DNA of 64,000 nt from Acinetobacter defluvii (GTDB lineage Bacteria > Pseudomonadota > Gammaproteobacteria > Pseudomonadales > Moraxellaceae): positions 2,232,001 to 2,296,000 of the forward strand of contig NZ_CP029397.2 in the NCBI RefSeq assembly GCF_001704615.3. The letters are read 5' to 3'. The notes below the pieces were generated by a model, which saw only the letters and a list, made by a program, of their open reading frames with translations, made no database searches and was not told the DNA's origin. The position numbers and the translations under genes were made by a program. Within the stretch, counting starts at the first letter, position 1; every line of letters starts with the position of its first letter. Positions 54,675-64,000 of this stretch are shown here, in pieces.

Positions 54675-55178
54675 TCAATGGCGTTGAATCAAAGTATCTA
54701 AAACTGCTTGATAATGAATCATAATATCTTCATCTAAAATTTTGAAAGCACTATCAAACTGCACCATCGGCCAACCTTCTTTCCAAAATGGAAAAATATT
54801 ATGTAAATCATGGGTTACCGTTGCATCTTCACGCAAAATGGCTTGTGCGACTTGCGCTAAAACCTGCGCTGTTTCAGCCCCATCGATGGCAAGATAATCA
54901 ATCCCTTTGGCTTTCAAAATGCGAATACGATCTTTTTTATAACGAATTTTTTTAGCTTGCGCTTCATTTAAATGCAACGCCAAGGTGGCTGCTTCCACAA
55001 ACTTTTCTTCAAAACTGTCATGCAATGCTATTAAAGCTTGTTTATGTGATTCTTGACGCCCTGCTTTTCCGCCTTCACGAATGATTTTTTTTGCTTCGAC
55101 ATTTAATTCGTCAGATTTCATTGACTGTAAAATATCTAAAATTTCAATATCGCTTAACGATGCAGAAGAATCTGTCAT
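54675..55178 (-). CDS. Hypothetical protein, unknown function
   Basis: A 167-residue soluble protein, start ATG 55178 with AGGA 9 bases upstream (the frame is open for six more codons). It is mainly helical and charged: AKKIIREGGKAGRQESHKQA, FEEKFVEAATLALHLNE, then KIRYKKDRIRILKAKG. No known domain recognised. The gene lies downstream of, and opposite to, the CNNM gene. Confidence 0.65.
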   Translation of the reverse strand: MTDSSASLSDIEILDILQSMKSDELNVEAKKIIREGGKAGRQESHKQALIALHDSFEEKFVEAATLALHLNEAQAKKIRYKKDRIRILKAKGIDYLAIDGAETAQVLAQVAQAILREDATVTHDLHNIFPFWKEGWPMVQFDSAFKILDEDIMIHYQAVLDTLIQRH

Positions 55179-55297
55179 GGGAGTCCTAAAATACAAAAAA
55201 TTTGAAGGGTTATTTTCGCATAATTTTAAAATTAAATCAGAGTTAAAATTTGAGAATTATACAGATGTTGTACTACATCTTATTTCAGACCTCTATT

Positions 55298-55324
55298 CGT
55301 GTAGGGAAAATTCTCCCCTACACG
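55298..55324. terminator. Hairpin after the quinone oxidoreductase gene
   Basis: CGTGTAGGG (55298-55306) pairs with CCCTACACG (55316-55324), 15 bp past the oxidoreductase stop. There is no T run in the direction of that gene, so terminator function is uncertain. Confidence 0.4.
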
Positions 55325-55338
55325 AAACAGATTTAATT

Positions 55339-56331
55339 TTAAAGCACTTCCACTACAACCTTACCGATATGTTCACCTGTATCCATGATTGCATGTGCTT
55401 CTTGAATTTGATCAAATTTAAAAGTGCGATAAATCATCGGCAGACATTCTCCTTTCGCCCAAAGCGGAGCAACATTTTCCATCAAACCTTGCGCAATTGC
55501 TGCCTTTTCAGCAGTATTACGCGCACGCATGGTAGAACCTGTAATGGTCAAACGCTTCATCATAATTTGACCCAACTTCACTTCTTTGGCTTTGGCACCG
55601 CCTAAAAATGCAATATAAACCAAACGACCATCACGGCGTAATAGATTCAGGTTTTTCTCTAAATATGGCGCACCGACCATATCTAAAATCACATCAACAC
55701 CACCATTTTCTGTTTTTTCATTAATCACTTGCTCAAAATCTTGGGTTTTGTAATTAATCGCATCGGTCAAATCGGCAATCGCTTGCACTTTTTCATCTGA
55801 ACCTACTGTTGCAAAACTTTTTAATCCCAAAGACTTACACAACATCAGTGCAGTCGTACCAATCCCACTTGCCCCACCATGTACCAATACTGTTTCACCT
55901 GCTTTGGCATTGCCCATTTGGAACACGTTTGCCCATACGGTAAAAAAGGTTTCTGGAATGGCTGCTGCTTGTACAAAGCTCACACCTTGTGGAATCGCAA
56001 TCGTCTGACTTTCAGGCACAACGCAATATTCAGCATAACCACCACCATTGGTTAGACCACAGACTTTATCCCCCACGTGAAACTGAGTGACGTCACTGCC
56101 CACTGCAACAACCTCACCTGCCACCTCCAAACCGGGTACAGGTGTTACCCCTTTCGGCATCGGATATAAACCTTGACGCTGTAAAATGTCTGGACGATTA
56201 ATTCCAAAAGCATGCACTTTCACTAAGACTTGGTCTGCTTGTGCTGTTGGCACTGTAACTGTTGCATACGCCAGTTTATCTACACCACCAGGTTCAGTAA
56301 TAATAATCTGTTGCATTGTTGCTTGTGACAT
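55339..56331 (-). CDS. qor: NADPH:quinone oxidoreductase (zinc-independent MDR, QOR/PIG3-like)
   Basis: A 330-residue medium-chain reductase. The N-terminal GroES-like domain contains VKVHAFGINRPDILQRQGLYP, and the NADP-binding motif is VLVHGGASGIGTTALMLCKS. The absence of zinc ligands and the PIG3-type start (MQQIIITEPGGVDKL) support a quinone reductase. GAGG lies close to the ATG. The electron acceptor in the cell is not known. Confidence 0.85.
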   Translation of the reverse strand: MSQATMQQIIITEPGGVDKLAYATVTVPTAQADQVLVKVHAFGINRPDILQRQGLYPMPKGVTPVPGLEVAGEVVAVGSDVTQFHVGDKVCGLTNGGGYAEYCVVPESQTIAIPQGVSFVQAAAIPETFFTVWANVFQMGNAKAGETVLVHGGASGIGTTALMLCKSLGLKSFATVGSDEKVQAIADLTDAINYKTQDFEQVINEKTENGGVDVILDMVGAPYLEKNLNLLRRDGRLVYIAFLGGAKAKEVKLGQIMMKRLTITGSTMRARNTAEKAAIAQGLMENVAPLWAKGECLPMIYRTFKFDQIQEAHAIMDTGEHIGKVVVEVL

Positions 56332-56454
56332 CCTCTATTCCTATTTCATTCATTACTTTAATTTGCTCTATTTGAACATAAAGCTGCTTCAGTTTGAATA
56401 ACAGTGGACTTATGTATAATCCACTTATCATTCAGTTTATTGATGTTTAATTCT

Positions 56455-56910
56455 ATGCATTTGATTAGAGCTGCACATGCCGATGATATAACGCAAATGC
56501 TTAAAATTTGGCTAGACGCATCCACCCAAGCCCATCATTTTATTCCTGCATATTTTTGGCAAGCCCAGTTGTGCAATATGCGTGATATTTATCTCCCAAT
56601 GGCTGAAAACCATGTCATTGAGCAAAATGGTCTAGTGACGGGCTTTGTCTCTCTGTTAAAAGAAGTACATTATTTGGCAGCACTGTTTGTCGCACCTGAA
56701 TCGCAGGCACAAGGTTTAGGCTCTCAACTTTTACAATTTTTGCAAAAGCAATCTACCGAGTTGAATTTACAAGTTTATACTGCAAATACAAATGCGGTAC
56801 AGTTTTATCAAAAACATGCTTTTCAAATCGTGAGGGAGTCTATGGATGTACATACTGAACAACCACAATTTGATATGTATTGGTCTGTTCACTCTCTATC
56901 CAATCAATAG
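56455..56910 (+). CDS. GNAT-family N-acetyltransferase
   Basis: About 151 residues from the ATG at 56455. The acetyl-CoA site is LFVAPESQAQGLGSQLLQFL (motif A with Q-x-x-G-x-G), followed by LQVYTANTNAVQFYQKHAF (motif B). The N-terminus IRAAHADDITQMLKIWLDAS fits the YjaB/small-molecule GNAT group. The frame is open to 56404; no clear ribosome site distinguishes the starts. Substrate unknown. The thioredoxin gene follows at 38 bp. Confidence 0.82.
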   Translation: MHLIRAAHADDITQMLKIWLDASTQAHHFIPAYFWQAQLCNMRDIYLPMAENHVIEQNGLVTGFVSLLKEVHYLAALFVAPESQAQGLGSQLLQFLQKQSTELNLQVYTANTNAVQFYQKHAFQIVRESMDVHTEQPQFDMYWSVHSLSNQ

Positions 56911-56948
56911 GCAAGAAATAATCAATATAAATGAAGGAAAGTTTTAAC

Positions 56949-57278
56949 ATGTCACTCATTACCGAATATTCAGAAAATAACTTTCAAGAGTTTGAATGGT
57001 TTGAAGGAGTCGCAGTGATCCGTTTTTATGCCGACTGGTGTGCACCTTGTCTACAAAATTTTCCTATTTTTGAACAGTTCGCGGCTCAATTTTCTGAGTC
57101 CAATCCTGAGATTAAGTTTGGTAAAGTGAATATCGACCAATCGCCTATTTTGACATTACGTTATAACGTCTATGGTTTACCCTCTACTTTGATTTTTAGA
57201 AATGGGGAAATTATAAAACGAATAGCAGGAGTAAAGTCCTTGTCTGAATATTCAACTATTCTAAAGGTTTACCTATAA
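56949..57278 (+). CDS. Thioredoxin-like protein
   Basis: A 109-residue thioredoxin fold with active site WCAPC in FYADWCAPCLQNFP and the cis-Pro loop YGLPSTLIF. There is no signal peptide, so it is cytoplasmic. The ATG at 56949 has AAGGAAAG 7 bases upstream; the six codons before it overlap this site. CAPC rather than CGPC makes it a thioredoxin-like reductant distinct from TrxA. Probably co-transcribed with the GNAT gene. Confidence 0.88.
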   Translation: MSLITEYSENNFQEFEWFEGVAVIRFYADWCAPCLQNFPIFEQFAAQFSESNPEIKFGKVNIDQSPILTLRYNVYGLPSTLIFRNGEIIKRIAGVKSLSEYSTILKVYL

Positions 57279-57413
57279 AATCATTTTCTTATTACTTTAA
57301 TTTTTCAGGACTTAAAATATCAATTTTTATTTTTTAATGACAACTACTTGCAAAATGAATATAACTTTCAATGTATAAACTTAGATTAGTATAGTCGAAC
57401 TGCTAAAAAAATA

Positions 57414-57440
57414 TAAAGCCATCTCAAGGATGGCTTTAAA
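57414..57440 (-). terminator. Terminator of rnk
   Basis: AAAGCCATC (57415-57423) pairs with GATGGCTTT (57429-57437). On the minus strand it is followed by ATATTTTTTT, seven bases past the rnk stop. Confidence 0.88.
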
Positions 57441-57443
57441 TAC

Positions 57444-57848
57444 TTAAAGGAAATTCCCTTCACGCTCAGGTTGATAAAGGACTTTTTCAATTTTAACTTT
57501 CATCGTATGGCCATCAGGCTGTGGCCACTCGATTTCTTGCCCTTCAGCCAATCCAATGATTGCAGCGCCAATCGGTGCAAGGATATTCACTTGACCTTTA
57601 TCACCCTTAAAGTCATGTGGATACACCAAGGTAATTTCTGTTGCTTCTGTTGCAGGCGCAATCGTAATCAACACCTTCGCATTCATCGTTACAATATTTG
57701 CAGGAATGTCTTGTGGCGCAACCACATCTGCACGTGCTAACTCATCTTCTAAATGCTCCATTGTAGGGGTTAATTTAGATTGATGTTCAAGCATCGTTTC
57801 TAAACGATGTAAATCTTGTTCAGTAATAATAATTTTTGGTTGAGCCAT
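57444..57848 (-). CDS. rnk: Nucleoside diphosphate kinase regulator (Rnk), GreA/B-like
   Basis: A 134-residue protein with an N-terminal short coiled coil (ITEQDLHRLETMLEHQ) and the GreA/GreB C-terminal domain (ITLVYPHDFKGDKGQVNILAPIGAAIIGLAEGQEIEW). Rnk proteins bind RNA polymerase in the secondary channel region. The short coiled coil lacks the acidic tip of GreA. GGAAG before the ATG. Confidence 0.88.
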   Translation of the reverse strand: MAQPKIIITEQDLHRLETMLEHQSKLTPTMEHLEDELARADVVAPQDIPANIVTMNAKVLITIAPATEATEITLVYPHDFKGDKGQVNILAPIGAAIIGLAEGQEIEWPQPDGHTMKVKIEKVLYQPEREGNFL

Positions 57849-57972
57849 CTACTTCACTTCCTTAAATTTAAATGTGATGAAAGAGCAACAGCAATAAAAA
57901 ATGAATTTCTCATACCCACTTATAACAGAAAATATCATAATTGGATAATCGACTAACTTTTTCAAAGTTATA

Positions 57973-57997
57973 AAAAAAGCCTCCTTGAGGAGGCTCT
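57973..57997 (-). terminator. Terminator of glyA
   Basis: AAAGCCTCCT pairs with AGGAGGCT around TG; the minus strand continues as TTTTTTTAT, 13 bases past the glyA stop. Confidence 0.9.
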
Positions 57998-58010
57998 CTC
58001 AAGTCAATGC

Positions 58011-59264
58011 TTATTTTGCATAAACAGGGAATTTGGCACATACCGCTTCAACTTTCGCTTTCACTGCATTGATAACTGCTTCGTCACCTTTTGCATCTAA
58101 AATGTCAGCGATCCAACCAGCAAGGTCACGAACTTCTGCTTCACCAAAACCACGTGTAGTTACAGCAGGTGTACCAATACGAATACCAGAAGTCACAAAT
58201 GGAGAACGTGGGTCATTTGGTACAGAGTTTTTGTTTACTGTAATATGAGCAGCACCTAACCAGGCATCGGCATCTTTACCCGTAATGTCTTGTTTAATCA
58301 AAGACAATAAGAATAAATGGTTTTCAGTACCACCAGACACCACATCATAACCACGCGCGATGAGTACTTCAGCCATTGCTTTCGCATTCACAACCACTTG
58401 CTTTTGGTATTCTTTATATTCAGGTGCCATTGCTTCTTTAAAGCAAATTGCTTTTGCAGCAACTGCATGAACTAAAGGACCACCTTGGTTACCTGGGAAT
58501 ACAGCAGATTGAAGTTTTTTCTCGATTTCTTCATTTGCTTTTGCAAGAATTAAACCAGAACGTGGACCACGTAAAGTTTTATGTGTTGTCGTTGTAGTTA
58601 CGTCAGCGATTTGTACTGGACTTGGATAAACACCTGCAGCCACTAAACCTGCAACGTGTGCCATATCAACAAATAAATATGCACCGACTTTGTCCGCAAT
58701 TTCACGGAAACGTTGCCAATCTACGATTTGGCTGTATGCAGAGAAACCTGCCACGATCATACGTGGTTTATGCTCTTCTGCTAAACGCTCAACTTCTTCA
58801 TAGTCAATTTCACCAGTTTCAGGATTTAAACCATACTGAATAGCATTATATGTTTTACCAGAGAAACTTACTTTTGCACCATGCGTCAAGTGACCACCGT
58901 GAGCAAGACTCATACCTAATACTGTATCACCAGGATTAAGAAGCGCTAAGTAGACTGCTGAGTTTGCTTGTGAACCTGCATGTGGTTGAACGTTTGCATA
59001 GTCAGCACCGAATAATTCTTTAGCACGATCAATTGCCAATTGTTCGATCACGTCTACATATTCACAACCACCATAATAGCGTTTGCCTGGGTAGCCTTCT
59101 GCATATTTATTTGTAAGTTTTGAGCCTTGTGCTTCCATTACTGCTGGTGAGCAATAGTTTTCAGAAGCGATTAATTCAATATGCGCTTCTTGGCGAGCAT
59201 CTTCATTCGAGATTGCTTGCGCTAATTCAGGATCAAATTCAGCAATAGAGATATTGGCAAACAT
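58011..59264 (-). CDS. glyA: Serine hydroxymethyltransferase
   Basis: A 417-residue PLP enzyme that interconverts serine and glycine with tetrahydrofolate, the main one-carbon source. The PLP lysine is in [14 protein letters not shown]; other blocks are [34 protein letters not shown] and [12 protein letters not shown]. The ATG at 59264 has AGGA 8 bases upstream; the open frame continues 21 codons further but the conserved start lies here. Confidence 0.96.
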   Translation of the reverse strand: MFANISIAEFDPELAQAISNEDARQEAHIELIASENYCSPAVMEAQGSKLTNKYAEGYPGKRYYGGCEYVDVIEQLAIDRAKELFGADYANVQPHAGSQANSAVYLALLNPGDTVLGMSLAHGGHLTHGAKVSFSGKTYNAIQYGLNPETGEIDYEEVERLAEEHKPRMIVAGFSAYSQIVDWQRFREIADKVGAYLFVDMAHVAGLVAAGVYPSPVQIADVTTTTTHKTLRGPRSGLILAKANEEIEKKLQSAVFPGNQGGPLVHAVAAKAICFKEAMAPEYKEYQKQVVVNAKAMAEVLIARGYDVVSGGTENHLFLLSLIKQDITGKDADAWLGAAHITVNKNSVPNDPRSPFVTSGIRIGTPAVTTRGFGEAEVRDLAGWIADILDAKGDEAVINAVKAKVEAVCAKFPVYAK

Positions 59265-59678
59265 TAGCGAGGTCCTATGAAATGTAGGGCTTTTAAGCCG
59301 TGCTAAGATTGGCACATATTGTAGCATGAACTTTTTAAAGATTGAGAGTGAACTTTACTGAGTTTGTCATAAAATTATCTTAAGTTTGCAACAAAACTGT
59401 TTTATTTGAGGTCAAATTAACAGTTTGGATTTAAAAGCCAAGTATTTAAAAAATTGCAAACGAAAAGAAAAACTCTCTTTAAAATTGCCATTATGTTTTT
59501 CTTCAAAAATGTTTTGATTATTCTCTTAAAGTAAAATGAATGGAAATTAAATTTATTTAACAACTTTTTAAAATAATTAAAAATAAATGTGTAAGCAATT
59601 GCGTTTTGTTAAATTTTAAATAATATACAACTGAGTAAATTAAACTCATCAACTAAAATTTATAAATTGAGAATATAT
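59265..59678. other. AT-rich intergenic region
   Basis: About 410 bp between the divergent glyA and lipoprotein genes. It shows long A/T stretches and no reading frame with a ribosome site. It must contain both promoters. A purine-riboswitch or glycine-riboswitch fold was looked for by eye and not seen. Confidence 0.5.
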
Positions 59679-60683
59679 ATGAAAATAAAAGCACTTTCTT
59701 TTGCAGTTTTATCTTCAATCATGCTAGCCGCTTGTGGTGGTTCCAACTCTGATGATTCCTCAAACAACACTACAGGAAATGGGCAAACAGGTGGTAATAC
59801 TTCAGTAAGTAATGGTCAATGGACATCTTATGATTTTTATACAAATCAAAAAGATGGTTATTTTATTGATAAAGAAGTTTTAACACTTAAAGATGGTAAA
59901 GCTTACTCTAAAGAAACCAGTACAGATCCTTCATATCATTCGTATAAAGGGCTGACTGTAACGATCGATGGTCTTTATGATGAAGTTAATGCCCCTCTCG
60001 ATACAGAACTGGGACATTACTCAGGTACCGTTCAAGCATCTAATACACAATGGACTTTAAACCCTTACTCAAGTATTGGTTCTAAAGGTTTGCAATATAC
60101 AACAAAATATACAACTTTAAATTTGAGTGGTAAAAATCTTTTAGAGGCAATATCTCCCTCTGCTTACTACGCAATTACTCAAAATTTAACAGATAAGTTT
60201 CCAGTTCAACATGATTTGTTAGATTTATACACCACTATTTCTAAAGTCAAGTTTCCTGAAGGCTCAAGTTGTTTACAATTAAAAGAGTTCTCAAATACTC
60301 AAGAATATTTAGATTTAGATGCTGATTTAAATAATAAAGAACAGCAAAACACATTGGCTCAAAGCTGGCTTTCATTGAAAAATGATAAAACAGCAACCTT
60401 ACGAAACTTTAAGGATACGACTGCTTACTTAAAAGCAGACACATTCTCAAATGAGTCGTATGGCTATGCCTTATATAAAAACAACTATTATTCAGCATTC
60501 TTAACACAGAAAGGTGTTGAGTTTAATATGGATGAGTCCTTGAAAGATTATGAAGATGATCTAAAAAATGGTACACCTGAAGAAAAATTGCGAGCAACTT
60601 ATCTTTTAGCAGCTGCAAAAAATGTATGTCATTTATATAATGAAAAAGCAGCACAAACGATTGCTTCTACAGTTAAATTCTAA
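59679..60683 (+). CDS. Secreted lipoprotein, unknown function
   Basis: A 334-residue lipoprotein: signal LSFAVLSSIMLAAC with lipobox LAAC near residue 19, then a Gly/Ser/Asn/Thr-rich linker (GGSNSDDSSNNTTGNGQTGG) of about 30 residues. The mature domain is soluble with two cysteines (SSCLQL, KNVCHL) and many Tyr/Asn/Lys. No family recognised. The ATG at 59679 is preferred to a TTG four codons upstream. Bounded by a strong terminator. Confidence 0.8.
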   Translation: MKIKALSFAVLSSIMLAACGGSNSDDSSNNTTGNGQTGGNTSVSNGQWTSYDFYTNQKDGYFIDKEVLTLKDGKAYSKETSTDPSYHSYKGLTVTIDGLYDEVNAPLDTELGHYSGTVQASNTQWTLNPYSSIGSKGLQYTTKYTTLNLSGKNLLEAISPSAYYAITQNLTDKFPVQHDLLDLYTTISKVKFPEGSSCLQLKEFSNTQEYLDLDADLNNKEQQNTLAQSWLSLKNDKTATLRNFKDTTAYLKADTFSNESYGYALYKNNYYSAFLTQKGVEFNMDESLKDYEDDLKNGTPEEKLRATYLLAAAKNVCHLYNEKAAQTIASTVKF

Positions 60684-60691
60684 TTTATATT

Positions 60692-60719
60692 TATAAGGGA
60701 CTTTTGAGTCCCTTTTTTT
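60692..60719 (+). terminator. Terminator after the lipoprotein gene
   Basis: AAGGGACT pairs with AGTCCCTT around TTTG, followed by TTTTT; also close to the end of the converging dld gene. Confidence 0.9.
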
Positions 60720-60727
60720 CAGTAACT

Positions 60728-62419
60728 TTATTTCCAATATTTTAATTTACTGGTTTGCCCAATGCCTACATTAAAACGATTGGTCGGATCTAACTTTTGA
60801 TAATGATTTTTTAATGCAGGTTTCGCCACATATAAATGCCCAACATTATGCTCCGCAGGATATTCCGCACCACGATCATCCAGTAAATGCCACATTTCAT
60901 GTTCCATCGCTAAAGGATCAACGCCTTTTTGCACAATATAGTCCTGATGAAACACATGACACAGAAAATGTCCGTAATACAATTTATGAATGATTTTTTC
61001 ATCCATTGCTTTAGGTAAGGTTTCCGCCCATTCACGATCATTACGGCGTAACGCAATATCAAGCGCGACTATATCTTCCACTTCCGAACGATGTGTATCA
61101 CGATAGCGAATCGCAGCACCTGCCACCGCAAAACGATGTAAAAATGCCTTACGCCCCTCTTCTTCTGTACAATGAAAATAATTGCCTGAAGATTTATCTG
61201 AAAAATACGTTTTTAAATATTGCTCAACATGATCAACATCTTGATTTTCAATTCTAATCATCAAATGATGTTCATAGAGATCACGAAATTCATTCATCCG
61301 TTTTGGCAAATGATTTGGCAAAATTTTAGTGACTATCTGCAAAACTTTATCAGATAACCCACGTAAACCGACTTTTTCCAAATAACCATCGACTTTGTCT
61401 TTCATAGCGAATGCGGCAGGCACTTTTGCCGTACCGAATTTCTCAATAAACATGAAACTGTCTTTGCCATATTCCGCACCAATATCATAGGCGACACGAT
61501 GAATATACTCGCCTGCGATCGGCAAATGTGGCAAATCTTTCAGTAAAAAACGGCGAATTTCGGTTAAATCATCCTGTGAGTTTGTACCCACATAAAATAC
61601 CTGACTTGGAATCTTTTCAAAGGTGTCCAGACGCACCGCAAATACACAGACTTTACCTGCCGAACCTGATGCTTCAAATAAACGTGATGGGTCTGCATTG
61701 AAACGTGCAGGGGTATTTTCATCGACCTGTTTTACATCATATGAATAACGCTGATCGGAAGCACAGCAACTTGAATCGTTAATAATGTCATTGCTTTGAT
61801 AATTTTTGTTTTCTAACGCAGTTAAAATCTGTTCAGGTGTTTCACCCAGATTCACACCCAAATGATTCACTAACTCTAATTCACCTGAATCATTGACTCG
61901 TGCATATAAGGCTAATTCTGTATAAGCAGGACCACGGCGCACCAATGCACCACCAGAGTTATTACATACACCGCCAAGTACTGATGCACCTATACACGAT
62001 GAACCAATCACTGAATGTGGCTCACGATTAAACGGTGCTAAATCTTTTTCAAGTTTATCCAGTGTTGCGCCGGGTAAGCAAATCACTTGTTTACCCTCAT
62101 TAATGACCTGAATACCCACCAATCTTCGGGTACTGATCAAAACCACAGGACGGTCATAGTCATCCCCAAATGGTGTTGAGCCACCAGTCAAACCTGTATT
62201 TGCAGCCTGCATGATCACAATACAATCTGCATTCACCGTTGCCTGTAACACTTGCCATTGCTCAAGCAAAGTCCCCGGAACCACCACAGCCAATACTTGC
62301 CCCGAACCATAGCGGCGACCTTGGCGGTATAGGCGTGTGTCGTTATCACTCGTCAGAACATGTTGTTGACCCACGATGTTGATGAGGTTTTGGATAGTTT
62401 GTGATGATTGAGTGTGCAT
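60728..62419 (-). CDS. dld: D-lactate dehydrogenase (quinone)
   Basis: A 563-residue FAD enzyme that oxidises D-lactate to pyruvate with electrons passed to quinone at the inner membrane. The FAD-binding region has MQAANTGLTGGSTPFG and VICLPGATLDKLEK with SSCIGASVLGGVCNNSGG. The C-terminal part (CHVFHQDYIVQKGVD, RGAEYPAEHNVGHLY) matches the Dld membrane-binding domain. Length fits the E. coli enzyme. It follows lldD on the same strand, separated by 233 bp containing palindromic repeats. Confidence 0.95.
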   Translation of the reverse strand: MHTQSSQTIQNLINIVGQQHVLTSDNDTRLYRQGRRYGSGQVLAVVVPGTLLEQWQVLQATVNADCIVIMQAANTGLTGGSTPFGDDYDRPVVLISTRRLVGIQVINEGKQVICLPGATLDKLEKDLAPFNREPHSVIGSSCIGASVLGGVCNNSGGALVRRGPAYTELALYARVNDSGELELVNHLGVNLGETPEQILTALENKNYQSNDIINDSSCCASDQRYSYDVKQVDENTPARFNADPSRLFEASGSAGKVCVFAVRLDTFEKIPSQVFYVGTNSQDDLTEIRRFLLKDLPHLPIAGEYIHRVAYDIGAEYGKDSFMFIEKFGTAKVPAAFAMKDKVDGYLEKVGLRGLSDKVLQIVTKILPNHLPKRMNEFRDLYEHHLMIRIENQDVDHVEQYLKTYFSDKSSGNYFHCTEEEGRKAFLHRFAVAGAAIRYRDTHRSEVEDIVALDIALRRNDREWAETLPKAMDEKIIHKLYYGHFLCHVFHQDYIVQKGVDPLAMEHEMWHLLDDRGAEYPAEHNVGHLYVAKPALKNHYQKLDPTNRFNVGIGQTSKLKYWK

Positions 62420-62447
62420 TTTATACTGTCTTCCATTTTTAATATTC

Positions 62448-62584
62448 CCTCTCCTCTCAGGAGAGGGTTAGGGAGAGGTGCTTTTTAAGAGAAGCACTGC
62501 TTTCAAATTCAGCGCAAGTAAGGATTAGGGAGAGGTGCTTTTCAATTAACCCCTCATCCCAACCTTCTCCCAAAGGGAGAAGGA
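62448..62584. repeat. REP-like palindromic repeats inside the lld operon
   Basis: Two hairpins lie in the lldD-dld gap: CCCTCTCC (62448-62455) / GGAGAGGG (62461-62468), and CCTTCTCCC (62564-62572) / GGGAGAAGG (62576-62584). A shared unit TTAGGGAGAGGTGCTTTT starts at 62469 and again at 62526. No coding frame crosses it. This is typical of extragenic palindromic elements. Confidence 0.85.
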
Positions 62585-62652
62585 GTATTACTATTTGAAT
62601 CAAATAACCTTTCCCACTTTTATAAAAGGGAGAGATTCACTAGCAAAAATAA

Positions 62653-63807
62653 TTACCCCACCAACTCTTTCTCTAACTTCACCAAACAATCCTCAGTAAT
62701 ATCTGCAATTGTTTTCGCACCTGTTAGCGTCATAGCTACACGCATTTCTTTATCAATCAAATCCAATAAATTAGAAACACCAGCACCACCTGCCGCACCT
62801 AAAGCATAGACAAATGCACGTCCTAGCATACACGTATCCGCACCTAGAGCCAGCATTCGTACCACATCCAAACCATTACGAATACCTGAATCCGCTAAGA
62901 TTTTAATATCACCTTTGACCGCATCAGCAATCGGAGGAAGCGCACGCGCAGACGATAAAACACCATCCAGCTGACGACCACCATGATTCGATACCACGAT
63001 ACCATCTGCACCAAAACGTACTGCATCTTTAGCATCTTCAGGGTCAAGAATTCCTTTGATCACCATTGGACCATCCCAGAACTCACGGATCCACTCAAGG
63101 TCTTTCCATGAAATAGATGGATCGAAGTTATTACCGAGCCAACCAATATAATCTTCTAAACCCGTTGGTTTACCGAGGTATTTTGAAATATTACCCAAGT
63201 CATGTGGACGCCCCAGCAAGCCTACATTCCATGCCCAATGCAGATGAAAACAAGATTGTATATAGCGACGCATTGCTGCATTTGGACCACTCATCCCAGA
63301 GTGTGCATCACGATAACGTGCGCCTGGAACGGGCATATCGACAGTGAAAACTAGTGTCGAACAGCCTGCCGCCTTAGCACGTTCCAAGGCATTTTTCATA
63401 AAACCACGGTCACGTAGTACATATAACTGAAACCACATTGGACGATTAATTGCAGGGGTAACTTCTTCAATTGGACAAACAGATACAGTCGATAAAGTAA
63501 ATGGAATGCCCTTTTTATCTGCTGCAACTGCTGCTTGCACTTCACCACGACGAGCATACATTCCCGTCAAACCTACAGGCGACAATGCCACAGGCATCGA
63601 CAAAGTTTCATCAAACAGTTTAGTTTCTAAACTGAGTTGCGACATGTCATTTAAAACACGCTGCCTAAGTGCGATTTTTGATAAATCTTCTACATTTCGC
63701 TTAAGCGTATATTCTGCATATGCTCCTCCATCAATATAATGAAATAAAAATGGCGGTAAACGACGTCGTGCAGCTTCACGATAGTCATTTGCAGAAGAAA
63801 TAATCAT
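62653..63807 (-). CDS. lldD: L-lactate dehydrogenase (quinone, FMN)
   Basis: A 384-residue FMN enzyme that oxidises L-lactate to pyruvate at the membrane. Flavin and substrate motifs: [20 protein letters not shown] at the start, [40 protein letters not shown], and the active-site histidine in [11 protein letters not shown]. The start ATG lies 3 bp after the lldR stop. Confidence 0.96.
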   Translation of the reverse strand: MIISSANDYREAARRRLPPFLFHYIDGGAYAEYTLKRNVEDLSKIALRQRVLNDMSQLSLETKLFDETLSMPVALSPVGLTGMYARRGEVQAAVAADKKGIPFTLSTVSVCPIEEVTPAINRPMWFQLYVLRDRGFMKNALERAKAAGCSTLVFTVDMPVPGARYRDAHSGMSGPNAAMRRYIQSCFHLHWAWNVGLLGRPHDLGNISKYLGKPTGLEDYIGWLGNNFDPSISWKDLEWIREFWDGPMVIKGILDPEDAKDAVRFGADGIVVSNHGGRQLDGVLSSARALPPIADAVKGDIKILADSGIRNGLDVVRMLALGADTCMLGRAFVYALGAAGGAGVSNLLDLIDKEMRVAMTLTGAKTIADITEDCLVKLEKELVG

Positions 63808-63810
63808 GCT

Positions 63811-64000
63811 CTAGATCCTATTTAATCGGCTTGCACGATGTCGACGAGCTTCTTCTTCATCAATCATGCGCACTTGCTGAACTACAAATTCTATATGTCC
63901 ACAGACTGCTTTTCGTGCAGCATCTGGGTCTTTTCGCTCAATTGCATCCATCACTTGAAAGTGTTGTTCGTACAATTGATCATAACGTTTGGCTTCGGTA
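63811..64000 (-). CDS. lldR: C-terminal part of a GntR/FCD regulator, probably LldR
   Basis: The stop is at 63811-63813 and the frame runs out of the window. The visible 62 residues (RYDQLYEQHFQVMDAIERKD, ARKAVCGHIEFVVQQVRMID) match the last helices of the FCD ligand domain. Three bases before lldD, it is the usual L-lactate-responsive repressor LldR of the lldPRD operon. The 5' part is outside the window. Confidence 0.85.
   Translation of the reverse strand, partial: TEAKRYDQLYEQHFQVMDAIERKDPDAARKAVCGHIEFVVQQVRMIDEEEARRHRASRLNRI

Noticed and set aside
59265..59678. Glycine or purine riboswitch before glyA
   Set aside because: No matching conserved cores were seen by eye in the AT-rich leader; a covariance search would be needed to overturn this.

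Overview
The window looks like a chromosomal segment of an Acinetobacter species. It is AT-rich, and its gene content and order fit that genus: ELM1/GtrOC1-type glycosyltransferase, WS/DGAT wax ester synthase, ThrH, long-form isocitrate lyase, gatCAB divergent from mreBCD-maf-rng, and the lldR-lldD-dld lactate block. Species was not determined, and every family call comes from reading the translations, not from database searches.

Layout. 0-12.8 kb: flotillin-like YqiK, a small secreted repeat protein, an ELM1-family glycosyltransferase, an IS4-family insertion sequence with a broken transposase, M61 aminopeptidase, D,D-carboxypeptidase, type II NADH dehydrogenase, SlyD-like isomerase, a non-coding block with hairpins and a 125-bp tandem duplication, photolyase and an unknown gene. 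12.9-15.6 kb: tRNA-Asn, then a type I-F CRISPR array of 38 repeats and 37 spacers, transcribed leftwards from an AT-rich leader at its right end. No cas gene lies anywhere in the window. 15.6-20.1 kb: leftward operon DUF4845-rnc-era-lipoprotein-recO-pdxJ-miaE. 20.3-24.3 kb: YbbA/YbbP-type ABC exporter divergent from a TesA-like esterase. 24.4-29.2 kb: MFS exporter behind a Fur-box-like site, thrH, cysH, wax synthase and a 57-aa PA1571-like protein. 29.2-37.2 kb: mreB-mreC-mreD-maf-rng leftwards and gatC-gatA-gatB rightwards.

37.2-49 kb is the accessory-looking part: a protein with a C-terminal helix-hairpin-helix and a defence-like body, an M15-like protein, an LprI-family pair, a frameshifted exported protein, a lone substrate-binding lipoprotein coupled to allophanate hydrolase next to a decayed gene, a lipase-like lipoprotein, a TauE/SafE permease and a PlsC-like acyltransferase. 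49-64 kb returns to core genes: NlpE-like lipoprotein, isocitrate lyase with a divergent LysR regulator, CNNM/CBS protein, quinone oxidoreductase, GNAT, thioredoxin, Rnk, GlyA, a secreted lipoprotein and the lactate utilisation genes.

Functional themes: cell shape and wall maintenance (MreBCD, carboxypeptidase), tRNA and RNA maturation (GatCAB, Era, RNase III, RNase G, MiaE), carbon storage and C2/lactate use (wax synthase, AceA, LldD, Dld), and defence or mobile DNA (CRISPR array, IS, the HhH protein). The strongest unusual observations are the IS inserted exactly into a terminator hairpin, the CRISPR array without cas genes, and the uncharacterised HhH protein at 37.2 kb.
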